This document shows, piece after piece, positions 52,749-60,338 of a stretch of DNA of 64,000 nt; the stretch's first letter is position 1, and every line of letters begins with the position of its first letter. The stretch comes from Erythrobacter aureus (GTDB lineage Bacteria > Pseudomonadota > Alphaproteobacteria > Sphingomonadales > Sphingomonadaceae). Where the stretch lies: contig NZ_CP031357.1 in NCBI RefSeq assembly GCF_003355455.1, positions 1,280,501 through 1,344,500 on the forward strand, given 5' to 3'. The notes beneath the pieces are model-generated. The model worked only from the letters and a program-made list of their open reading frames with translations. It was not told the DNA's origin and did no database searches. A program made the translations under genes and the position numbers.

Positions 52749-53119
52749 CCGCGCCGATCCTCCAGCATCGCCAACTGCACCTGCAGCCGTTTCACTTCGC
52801 GCAGGACCGTGAGCATGTTCATGCGGTTGAAAAACCATTCCTTGAGGAAACCCTGCGCAATCAGCGCCGCGATCGTTGCGAGGCTCCACAGCACCGTCTC
52901 GCGCACGTCAGGTGCGACGAGCGCCTGATAGAGCGTGTAGATCATTGCCGCACCGAGGGCGAAGGATACCACCGCCATGAGCTTGGCCCAGCCGCCCAGC
53001 GCGCCGCCCATGGCATCGCCGATCTGTCGGAACATGCCGCGATCCTCCTCCAGCCGGTCGAGAAATGCTCTGTCGTCCGCGTCGAGCGCGGTGCGGATCT
53101 GGTCGTCGATATCGGTCAT
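52745..53119 (-). CDS. Small two-helix membrane protein (DUF6768-like)
   Basis: A 124-residue protein: acidic helix 1-35 (MTDIDDQIRTALDADDRAFL), two membrane helices (45-64, 76-93), then a short coiled coil (101-122). Its start overlaps the ECF sigma gene by four bases (ATGA). The layout of a small membrane protein coupled to a sigma factor suggests a partner or anti-sigma-like role, but no zinc motif or anti-sigma domain is seen. Confidence 0.75.
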   Translation of the reverse strand: MTDIDDQIRTALDADDRAFLDRLEEDRGMFRQIGDAMGGALGGWAKLMAVVSFALGAAMIYTLYQALVAPDVRETVLWSLATIAALIAQGFLKEWFFNRMNMLTVLREVKRLQVQLAMLEDRRG

Positions 53120-53682
53120 AGGTCTTCTCCTGGTTTGTCTTCGCTCAGGGCCACTTTCAGCTTGCGGCGAGCGTGGAAGAGGCGCGTCTTGGCGGTGCCC
53201 AGCGGCACTTGCTGCACCTCGGCGATCTCGGCGAGGGTGAGCCCTTCGACGAAGAACAGTTGCGCGGCGAATCGCTGATCGCGGGGTAGCGCAGCGAAGG
53301 CCTGACGGATGGCTAATGCATCGTCCGCCGTGGCGGGCAGATCGGGCTCTTCCCCGCTCTCGGCCCTGTGCAATCTGTTCGACTGCGCCCTCCGGATATG
53401 ATCCGTGCATCGTCGGCGCAGGATGCCGAAGGCCCAGGGCGCAAAGCGGGTCGGATCGCGCAAGCCCTCGACCCCGCGCAGGATCGACAGCCAAGTCTCC
53501 TGAACCACTCCCAGCGCCGCTTCGTCATCGGCCAGAAGCCGACGGGCGGTGCGCGCCAATCGTGGCTGCCAGCGTATGGCCAGCCTCTCCCCGGCGCGCC
53601 GGTCGCCCGATTGCACCAGCGTGACGAGCAGTTCGTCGTAGAGCCGTTCCGCCGACGGCGCTTTGGCGTTCCGGCCCTTCAT
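53116..53682 (-). CDS. ECF-type RNA polymerase sigma factor
   Basis: A 188-residue sigma factor. Region 2 runs through about 15-95 (DDEAALGVVQETWLSILRGV and the RFAPWAFGILRRRC helix, each part of sigma2), region 4 through 125-180 (LPRDQRFAAQLFFVEGLTLAE, then QVPLGTAKTRLFHARRKL). The nucleotide group and target promoter are unknown. It diverges from the regulator at 53805 and is coupled to the membrane protein downstream. Confidence 0.88.
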   Translation of the reverse strand: MKGRNAKAPSAERLYDELLVTLVQSGDRRAGERLAIRWQPRLARTARRLLADDEAALGVVQETWLSILRGVEGLRDPTRFAPWAFGILRRRCTDHIRRAQSNRLHRAESGEEPDLPATADDALAIRQAFAALPRDQRFAAQLFFVEGLTLAEIAEVQQVPLGTAKTRLFHARRKLKVALSEDKPGEDL

Positions 53683-53745
53683 GATCCGATAGTCGCAGCA
53701 AGACGGCTAATGGTTCAATCGGGCGAGTGATTTTCGCCTCGCTTC

Positions 53746-53778
53746 TTGACGTGATCTGTATTTGTTCTCATTATGTTT
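53746..53778 (+). promoter_or_regulatory. Promoter with a LexA-like box
   Basis: TTGACG (53746-53751), 17 bases, CATTAT (53769-53774) is a good sigma-70 type promoter for the gene at 53805. Over its -10 lies GTTC (53764-53767), 7 bases, GTTT (53775-53778). The alphaproteobacterial SOS box is GTTC-N7-GTTC, so seven of eight fixed bases match. Confidence 0.45.
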
Positions 53779-53804
53779 CTCGTTCGAACAAGGAGTGCGA
53801 CTCG

Positions 53805-54776
53805 ATGCAGGCCAATTTCAGCTACGAACCGGTAAGCGATTCTTCCGGCAGTCGGCTTTCGGTGACCGTGCTGGCGGATCGCGATCATGTTCGCGCCGAA
53901 ATGCGTGAAGATGCATTGGCGGCCGGATTCCGCCTCCTCGAATGTTGCAGTCTGGAGGAGTATGCACAGGGACCGCTCGCCGCGCTGGGCGATCTGGTGT
54001 TGATCGATTGTGGGCAGGCGAGTGCCGATGCGCTGGCGCTGTTTTCCCGGCTCGACATGCGCGGCGGCAAGGCGGGCGCACAGATGGTGGTTTCGACAAC
54101 AATGGCCGCGCTCGACAGCGTGTTCGCTTGCTTTTCCATGTCGTCTCCGCAGATCCTCGTCGATCCCGGAAGGGCCGAACGGGTGATCGCCATCGGCCGG
54201 GTGCTGGCGCGCATTTCCAATCTGCGATTGCGCGAAATGGGCGAGGAGGACCGGATCATGCTTTTGCGCCTGACCGAGCAGGTCGGTCGGCTTGCGGAAC
54301 GGCTCGAGATGCTCTCGCCCGGCCAGCGCGAAGGGGGCGGGGCGTTCCGCTTCGAAGCGCCGACCACGGCTTGGCAGGGCGAGGGGCACGAATATGAGCC
54401 GACCCGTAAGGACGATGACCGTCCCCGCCTTCCCGATGCTGCCGTCATCCGGCGGTTGATCAAGGCCCGCCAGTTGCGCGCGCGTTATTTCGATGCCGAC
54501 CACTTCGCCGATCCCGCCTGGGACATATTGCTCGATCTGGCGGCTGCACGGGCTGAGCGGCAGCAGGTCAGCGTCACCTCGCTGTGTATTGCGGCCGGGG
54601 TCCCGGCGACGACTGCGCTGCGCTGGATCGGCCAGATGGTCGATGCCGATCTCCTGGTGCGGGTTTCCGACCCGCACGATCGCCGCCGAGCCTATATTGC
54701 GTTGGCCGACAACACTGCCGATGCAATGGCGCGCTATTTCGCCGAAGTGCGTGCCGGGGAACTGGCGGTTATCTGA
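53805..54776 (+). CDS. MarR-like winged-helix protein with an N-terminal unknown domain
   Basis: A 323-residue protein. The C-terminal 75 residues form a MarR-type winged helix (VTSLCIAAGVPATTALRWIG, then DPHDRRRAYIAL). The first 150 residues are an alpha/beta region (LSVTVLADRDHVRAEMRE, DLVLIDCGQASADAL) that resembles a degenerate receiver-like fold, followed by a helix (about 150-195). Targets are unknown. ATG at 53805 with AAGGAG 9 bases before it. Its end overlaps the convergent siroheme gene by 43 bases. Confidence 0.75.
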   Translation: MQANFSYEPVSDSSGSRLSVTVLADRDHVRAEMREDALAAGFRLLECCSLEEYAQGPLAALGDLVLIDCGQASADALALFSRLDMRGGKAGAQMVVSTTMAALDSVFACFSMSSPQILVDPGRAERVIAIGRVLARISNLRLREMGEEDRIMLLRLTEQVGRLAERLEMLSPGQREGGGAFRFEAPTTAWQGEGHEYEPTRKDDDRPRLPDAAVIRRLIKARQLRARYFDADHFADPAWDILLDLAAARAERQQVSVTSLCIAAGVPATTALRWIGQMVDADLLVRVSDPHDRRRAYIALADNTADAMARYFAEVRAGELAVI

Positions 54777-55540
54777 CCCAGTCTCAGGATGACGGTCAGC
54801 CCATCTTCCGGCGGCGTGGCGGGAAGCGCCGCGCGCACCGCGTCGGCGCGCGCCCGGACCAGCACTTCTTCGGACACCTGCGGATCGTGCAATACGGTAT
54901 CGGCCATGCCCAACGCGCGTGCCTGCCGCAGTGTCAGTTCCTCGGGATCGCTGCTGGTCAGCGTGAAATCCAGCACTTCGCTCCGCTTGGTCGCGTTCCT
55001 CGCGGCCAGCCATTGCTGCACTGTCCCGGCCTCGAAGTTCGCGAATGGATCGAGCGCGCCCCCTTCCTGCAAAGCGGTGTCGATCGCCCGTCGCCGCGCA
55101 TTGCCATCGGGGAAGCGGGCACGGATGGCATCGCGCGCAGCTGCCAGTGCCGTCGCCAGCGGTCCTAGCGATTGGGGCAGAATCGCCTCCAGCCGCAGCC
55201 GCAGGTGCTTGGCAAGCCCTGCCGAGGCACCGCCCGTGCTCACCGCCACCAGCACCGGATCGCGGTCGAGCACACTCGGCAGAGTGAAATCGCACAAATC
55301 GGGCCTGTCGGCGACGTTCACCAGCAGCCCCGCGCGCTTGAGCCGCAGAGCGGCCGCCTCTGCAGCGCGGCTGTCCTCGAGCGCGACGAAAGCGATCCTC
55401 GCGTGATGGGCTTCGGTTTCGGGGCAGGGCAGGCCCCCGGAACGCTCCACCAGCCGGGCTTTCGCCGCAGCCATGTCGCCCGTCCCCACGACCACCACCC
55501 GCTCTCCGCGGATGCGGTGGAAGAGAGGAAGGCTATGCAT
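54734..55540 (-). CDS. Siroheme synthase N-terminal domain (precorrin-2 dehydrogenase/ferrochelatase) with SUMT remnant
   Basis: A 268-residue protein. The first 200 residues match the CysG N-terminal module: RVVVVGTGDMAAAKARL, VNVADRPDLCDFTLPSVL and STGGASAGLAKHLR. From about 205, LTSSDPEELTLRQARALG reads like the start of an SAM uroporphyrinogen methyltransferase (GPGDPELLTLKA type) but ends after some 50 residues, so the methylase part is missing. A separate CobA would be needed for siroheme. It follows lysA by 12 bases. Confidence 0.82.
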   Translation of the reverse strand: MHSLPLFHRIRGERVVVVGTGDMAAAKARLVERSGGLPCPETEAHHARIAFVALEDSRAAEAAALRLKRAGLLVNVADRPDLCDFTLPSVLDRDPVLVAVSTGGASAGLAKHLRLRLEAILPQSLGPLATALAAARDAIRARFPDGNARRRAIDTALQEGGALDPFANFEAGTVQQWLAARNATKRSEVLDFTLTSSDPEELTLRQARALGMADTVLHDPQVSEEVLVRARADAVRAALPATPPEDGLTVILRLGQITASSPARTSAK

Positions 55541-55552
55541 GGTACCGGCGCA

Positions 55553-56815
55553 TCAGCCGAGCCATTCCGGAACGCGCTCCGCATCCATGATCGCACTGGC
55601 CGCGATCCGGTCGGCGACCACGGCGTAGCGGTCGCCGTCGACCAGCGTTTCGGCCACGAAGCCGCGCGAATTGTACGACGAGGCCATGGTCGCGCCATAG
55701 GCTCCGGCAGTACGAAAAACCGCCAGGTCTCCAGCTACCAGGGCATCGCATTCGCGGTCCATGGCAAAGGTATCGCCCGTTTCGCAGATCGGGCCGACGA
55801 TATGCGCGGTCATTTTCTCGCCCGTGGGCTCCACTGCTTCGAAATCGTGCCAGGCGCCGTACATGGCAGGCCGCGCAAGGTCGTTCATCGCCGCATCGAC
55901 GACGACGAAGGGAGGACCGTTTCCGCTGCGCTTCGAGCGGATCACGCGGGTCAGCAATACGCCTGCATTGCCGGCGATCACGCGGCCGGGTTCGAACATG
56001 AGACGGACATTCCAGCCCTTGGTGACGCGCGCCACCATCGCGCCATAATCGGCGGGGGCGGGCAATTGTTCGCCCGCCTTGTAAGGCACGCCGAGCCCGC
56101 CGCCGAGATCGGCGTGCGTCACCGCGCAACCCTTGTCGCGCAATTCGGCAATCAGTGTGCCGACCTTGACGAAAGCGGTTTCTAGCGGCTCCAGCGAGGA
56201 AAGCTGACTGCCGATATGAACCGCGATACCGCGCATATCGAGGCCATCTTCACGCGCCAGCCCCGCATAGATTTCCGCCGCGCGATCCAGCGGGACACCG
56301 AATTTGTTTTCGCGTTTGCCGGTCGAAATCTTTTCATGCGTGCGCGCATCGACATCGGGATTGACCCGCAGCGCACAGGCGGCGCGCTTGCCGTGACGCC
56401 GGGCGATGGCGGCCAGTTCGTAACCCTCTTCCTCGCTCTCGATGTTGAACTGGCCAATGCCTTCATCGAGACCCTGCAGCAATTCGGCATGGGTTTTGCC
56501 GACGCCCGAAAACACGATGTCTTCCGGCTTCATTCCGGCAGCCAGTGCGCGTGTCAGCTCCCCGCCCGAGACGACATCGGCGCCGTACCCCTCGTTCGCG
56601 AGGATCTTCAGCACGGCAAGATTGGGATTGGCCTTCACCGCAAAGGCGATGTGCGGATCGTCGAGGCCGGAAAGCGCCTCGCGGAATACGCGCGCGTGCC
56701 GTTCCAGCGTCGCGCGCGAATAGACATAGACAGGGGTCCCCACTTCCTCGGCAATGCGCGGCAGGGGAACGTCTTCGGCGTACAGCACGCCGTCTCGATG
56801 CTGGAAATGATCCAT
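55553..56815 (-). CDS. lysA: Diaminopimelate decarboxylase
   Basis: Last step of lysine synthesis: decarboxylates meso-DAP with PLP. The 420-residue protein has PLP lysine K61 in FAVKANPN, HIGSQLSSLEP and GPICETGDTFA with the catalytic cysteine. It competes for DAP with MurE of this window. The preceding LptM-like gene ends 61 bases upstream on the same strand and siroheme synthase follows after 12 bases. Confidence 0.95.
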   Translation of the reverse strand: MDHFQHRDGVLYAEDVPLPRIAEEVGTPVYVYSRATLERHARVFREALSGLDDPHIAFAVKANPNLAVLKILANEGYGADVVSGGELTRALAAGMKPEDIVFSGVGKTHAELLQGLDEGIGQFNIESEEEGYELAAIARRHGKRAACALRVNPDVDARTHEKISTGKRENKFGVPLDRAAEIYAGLAREDGLDMRGIAVHIGSQLSSLEPLETAFVKVGTLIAELRDKGCAVTHADLGGGLGVPYKAGEQLPAPADYGAMVARVTKGWNVRLMFEPGRVIAGNAGVLLTRVIRSKRSGNGPPFVVVDAAMNDLARPAMYGAWHDFEAVEPTGEKMTAHIVGPICETGDTFAMDRECDALVAGDLAVFRTAGAYGATMASSYNSRGFVAETLVDGDRYAVVADRIAASAIMDAERVPEWLG

Positions 56816-56876
56816 GCGCGCGCCTGTGCCGAAAGCCCGCGCCTATGTCGAGCAAGGCTTGCTTGTTATCTTGATA

Positions 56877-57113
56877 TCACTCGGGCGGGAGGTCGAAGGG
56901 ATCGTCTTCGCGTTCTTCCGACCGGGTGCGCAATTCGACATTGCGAGCCGGTGCCGCTTCGGGATCGAGCACGAGCAGCTCGTCGGCATCGGGCTGCACC
57001 GCCGCGCCATAGGGAGCCGGGGGCAGCGAGGCGCCTTCCACGGGTTCGAGCGGGGCTTTCTGCCCGCAGGCGCCCAGCATTAGTGCGGCGACAAGTGTGA
57101 CCCGGTAACGCAT
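56877..57113 (-). CDS. Small lipoprotein (LptM/YifL-like)
   Basis: A 78-residue lipoprotein: LMLGACGQKAPLEPVEG, that is a lipobox followed by the CGQKGPL-like motif of LptM. LptM of E. coli helps LptD fold and its gene lies next to dapF/lysA genes, so the position between argH and lysA fits. The tail is acidic and Pro-rich. ATG at 57113 overlaps the argH stop by one base (TGATG); a TTG three bases before is possible. Confidence 0.75.
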   Translation of the reverse strand: MRYRVTLVAALMLGACGQKAPLEPVEGASLPPAPYGAAVQPDADELLVLDPEAAPARNVELRTRSEEREDDPFDLPPE

Positions 57114-58489
57114 CAATCCTCCATCCCGAGGCGCTGCTTCGCCGCGGCCACCTGCTCCCTTACGCGAACCGGCGCCGTGCCGCCATAGGAAGCGCGCGCC
57201 GCGACCGAGGCATCGACCGACAGTGCATCGAACACGCGCTCGTCGATGCGGGGGTCGATCGCCGTGAGATCGTCGATGGCCAGGCCGTCTAGCGCGACAC
57301 CTTTCTCGTCCGCCAGCTTGACCGCCGCGCCGGTGATGTGATGCGCCTCGCGGAACGGGATGTCCGCTTGCCGCACCAGCCAGTCGGCAAGGTCCGTGGC
57401 GGTGGCGTGCCCCGCCTCGGCCGCCTTGCGCATGCGCGCGGTGTCGAACCCGCTATCGGCCACCATCCCCGCCATGGCGGCCAGGCTCAGGTCGATCAGG
57501 CCCGCCGCTTCGAAAACCGGCGGTTTGTCGTCCTGCATGTCCTTCGAATAGGCGAGGGGCAGGCCCTTCATCGTGACCATCAGGCTGGTAGCGCAGCCGA
57601 TCACTCGGCCCGCATGGCCGCGCACCAGTTCGGCGGCGTCGGGATTGCGTTTTTGCGGCATGATCGAACTGCCGGTCGAGAGCGTATCAGGCAGCTTGAC
57701 GAAGCCGAAGGGCTGGCTCGCCCAGATGATGAACTCTTCCGCCAGACGGCTGAGATGCAGCGAGCACTGGCTCGCCGCCATCAGGTAATCGAGCGCGAAA
57801 TCGCGATCGGATACGGCATCGAGGCTGTTGCGCGTCGGCCTTGCAAAACCGAGCGCTGCGGCGGTCATGTCGCGATCGAGATCGAATCCGGTGCCCGCGA
57901 GCGCCGCCGAACCCAGCGGGCACTCGTCCAGCCGCGTCAGCGCATCGGCAAAGCGCGAACGGTCGCGCATCAGCATCTCGAAATAGGCCAGCAGGTGATG
58001 GCCGAGCGTCACCGGCTGCGCGGTCTGCAAATGCGTGAAGCCGGGCATGATACTGTCCGCATGCTCTTCCGCCCGGACTACCAGCGCGCCCAGCACGGCG
58101 TCGATCCCGGCGACGGCGCGTTGCATGGCGACGCGCACCCACATGCGGAAATCGGTCGCCACCTGATCGTTGCGACTGCGCGCGGTATGGAGGCGCCCGG
58201 CGGCGGGGCCGACGATTTCGGTCAGCCGCGCTTCCACGGTCATGTGGATGTCTTCGAGATCCCAGTCCTCGGGCACCCCATCGCGCTCGTATTCGCCCGC
58301 GATCTGTTGAAGACCCTCGTCGATGGCCTTGGCGTCGGCCTCGCTCACGATGCCCTGTTTGGCCAGCATGGCTACATGCGCGCGGCTGCCCGCTATATCC
58401 TCGCGCCAGAGAGCCTTGTCGAAGGGGATCGAGGCGTTGATTTCGCGCATGATCGCGCTAGGCCCCTCGGCGAACCTGCCGCCCCACAT
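57113..58489 (-). CDS. argH: Argininosuccinate lyase
   Basis: Final step of arginine synthesis: splits argininosuccinate to arginine and fumarate. The 458-residue protein has the fumarase-superfamily loop GSSIMPQKRNPD (273-284) and HTARSRNDQVATD. ATG at 58489 (MWGGRF) is the usual start; an ATG at 58534 would add 15 polar residues and overlap the divergent lipoprotein gene. Followed at once by the LptM-like gene. Confidence 0.95.
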   Translation of the reverse strand: MWGGRFAEGPSAIMREINASIPFDKALWREDIAGSRAHVAMLAKQGIVSEADAKAIDEGLQQIAGEYERDGVPEDWDLEDIHMTVEARLTEIVGPAAGRLHTARSRNDQVATDFRMWVRVAMQRAVAGIDAVLGALVVRAEEHADSIMPGFTHLQTAQPVTLGHHLLAYFEMLMRDRSRFADALTRLDECPLGSAALAGTGFDLDRDMTAAALGFARPTRNSLDAVSDRDFALDYLMAASQCSLHLSRLAEEFIIWASQPFGFVKLPDTLSTGSSIMPQKRNPDAAELVRGHAGRVIGCATSLMVTMKGLPLAYSKDMQDDKPPVFEAAGLIDLSLAAMAGMVADSGFDTARMRKAAEAGHATATDLADWLVRQADIPFREAHHITGAAVKLADEKGVALDGLAIDDLTAIDPRIDERVFDALSVDASVAARASYGGTAPVRVREQVAAAKQRLGMED

Positions 58490-58505
58490 CGAATTGGAGC
58501 TTTCC

Positions 58506-59063
58506 TTGTCCCGCTTGTCGTTCACGCTTGCCATTACCCTCGGTCTTGCTGTCGCGGGCTGCGATAGGGGCGCGTCCGATGCGGCGCAAGAAAGCACCGC
58601 TTCACCCGCGCCAACCGGCCGGATCGACGACGGCGAGGCAGGGACGCTGATGCCGGCGGCCAATGTCACCGATCCCGATGGACGCGTGCTCAATCTCGGC
58701 GCGTTGCAGGGTATGCCCGTATTGGTGAATCTCTGGGCCACCTGGTGTGCGCCCTGCGTCAAGGAGATGCCGCTACTCGACGAACTGGCGAGCGAATACG
58801 AGGGGCGCCTGAGGGTCCTGACCGTCAGCCAGGACATGCAGGGGGCGGACAAGGTGGAGCCGTTCTTCGCGCAGGGCGATTTCGCCATGCTCGAACCGTG
58901 GATGGACCCGCAGAACGAACTCGGCTTTGCGATCGGCGGCGGAATGATGCCGACCACGGTGCTTTACGATTCGCTCGGCCGCGAAGTCTGGCGCGTGCAG
59001 GGCGATTACGACTGGTCGTCGGAAGAGGCCCGCGCCGCCATCGACGCGGCTATCGCGGAGTAG
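58506..59063 (+). CDS. TlpA-like thiol-disulfide lipoprotein
   Basis: A 185-residue thioredoxin-fold protein with lipobox VAGC (C19) and redox motif WATWCAPCVKEMP (C81/C84). It probably reduces disulfides in the periplasm, for instance for cytochrome c maturation, which needs ccmAB also encoded in this window. No ATG fits; TTG at 58506 has TTGGAGC just before it and gives a clean lipoprotein signal. The start is 16 bases from argH, on the other strand. Confidence 0.85.
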   Translation: MSRLSFTLAITLGLAVAGCDRGASDAAQESTASPAPTGRIDDGEAGTLMPAANVTDPDGRVLNLGALQGMPVLVNLWATWCAPCVKEMPLLDELASEYEGRLRVLTVSQDMQGADKVEPFFAQGDFAMLEPWMDPQNELGFAIGGGMMPTTVLYDSLGREVWRVQGDYDWSSEEARAAIDAAIAE

Positions 59064-59085
59064 TGCTCGGCGTATCTGCGGGAAG

Positions 59086-59161
59086 TGGTGGGCGATGACA
59101 GGCTCGAACTGCCGACCCTCTCGGTGTAAACGAGATGCTCTACCAACTGAGCTAATCGCCC
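59086..59161 (-). tRNA. tRNA-Val (anticodon TAC)
   Basis: Cloverleaf on the minus strand: acceptor GGGCGAT pairs with ATCGCCC, D-arm GCTC/GAGC, anticodon stem TCTCG/CGAGA with loop TTTACAC (anticodon TAC), T-arm with GTTCGAG, and CCA encoded. Length 76 bases. It lies between two plus-strand genes. Confidence 0.94.
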
Positions 59162-59261
59162 CAACCACGGGAACCGCCATGTCGGCGGTGTGCTGCACAT
59201 AGCGCCCAAATCGTCAAAATCAATTGCCGAGTTTGCATCGGCGGCGCTAGGCGGTGCAGCC

Positions 59262-60239
59262 ATGACGACAAAGCTCACGGTTCTCGCCACCGGCGGCACG
59301 ATTGCCGGGATTGCCGGGTCTGCCATCGCGCATGATTATCGCGCGGGCGAGATCGGGATCGAGGACTATCTCGAACGCGTCGGCGGGCTTGGTCTCGAAG
59401 CCGAGCTGTCGGGCACGCAGATCGCAAATATCGATTCGGCGGATATTGGGCCGGATGCTTGGCACTCGCTGCATATCGCCGCGCTGGCCGCGCTGGCAGA
59501 CGGGGATTGCCAGGGCATTATCGTCACCCATGGCACCGATACGCTGGAAGAAACCGCCTTCCTGCTCGACCTGACGCTGCCCGCGACCAAGCCGGTGGTG
59601 GTGGTCGGGGCGATGCGGCCCGCCGATGCGGTCGGTTATGACGGGCTCAGGAACTTCGCCAATGCCGTGCGCGTGGCGAGCGATGCGCAAGCCGCCGGGC
59701 GCGGGGTGCTGGTGGTGATGGGCGACCGCGTGTTCGCCGCGCGCGATGTGCGCAAGGTGCGCACCCGCGGGACCGAAGCGTTTCGCGGCTTCCCGCGCGA
59801 ATCGGTCGGGCTGGTAACGCCCGCCTCGCTCGAATGGTTCGGTGCCCCTTGGCGCAGCGAAACGCAGACCGCCTTCGCCTGGCCCGAAACACTGCCCGAG
59901 GTGATTGTCGTCTTCGCTCATGCAGGGCTCGACGGGGCGGCCGTGAGGCGACAAATCGGCGAGAACACGCGCGGCGTGGTGGTTGCGGGCGTGGGCGAGG
60001 GCAACATGCCCGAGAGCGCGCGGACCGAGTTGGTCAAGTTCGCCCATCGCGGCATCCCCGTGGTTCGTGCAAGCCGCGCCGACGAGGGCCTTGTCGACCG
60101 CGAGCCAGAAGATAGCGAAAACCGCTTCGTCGCCGGGCGCGCGCTCAATCCGCAAAAGGCGCGCATTCTGCTGCAATTGCTGCTGGCGGGCGGCGAGAGC
60201 GACCCCGCCGCCATCCAGCGCGCTTTCGACGCCCGCTAG
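59262..60239 (+). CDS. L-asparaginase
   Basis: A 325-residue type I/II-like asparaginase that splits asparagine to aspartate and ammonia. TGGTIAG (10-16) holds the first catalytic threonine and THGTDTLEETAF (T92, D93) the second triad; VVVGAMRPADA follows. No signal peptide is seen, so it is probably cytoplasmic. The ATG at 59262 is the first good start after the tRNA. A REP-like element follows. Confidence 0.92.
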   Translation: MTTKLTVLATGGTIAGIAGSAIAHDYRAGEIGIEDYLERVGGLGLEAELSGTQIANIDSADIGPDAWHSLHIAALAALADGDCQGIIVTHGTDTLEETAFLLDLTLPATKPVVVVGAMRPADAVGYDGLRNFANAVRVASDAQAAGRGVLVVMGDRVFAARDVRKVRTRGTEAFRGFPRESVGLVTPASLEWFGAPWRSETQTAFAWPETLPEVIVVFAHAGLDGAAVRRQIGENTRGVVVAGVGEGNMPESARTELVKFAHRGIPVVRASRADEGLVDREPEDSENRFVAGRALNPQKARILLQLLLAGGESDPAAIQRAFDAR

Positions 60240-60246
60240 CGATCAC

Positions 60247-60326
60247 GTCATTGCGAGCGGCGAAGCCGCGCGGCAATCCAGAGTGGTACCGACCGGCCCT
60301 GGATTGCTTCGCTTCGCTCGCAATGA
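60247..60326. repeat. REP-like inverted repeat after the asparaginase gene
   Basis: GTCATTGCGAGCGG at 60247 and its mirror, CGCTCGCAATGA ending at 60326, close an 80-base element between convergent genes, with inner arms GGCAATCCAG/CTGGATTGC. This is the widespread GTCATTGCGAGC family, different from the two GTCATCCC elements at 43888 and 45576. It may serve as a two-way terminator or gyrase/IHF type site. Confidence 0.75.
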
Positions 60327-60338
60327 TTGCTCCGGAGG

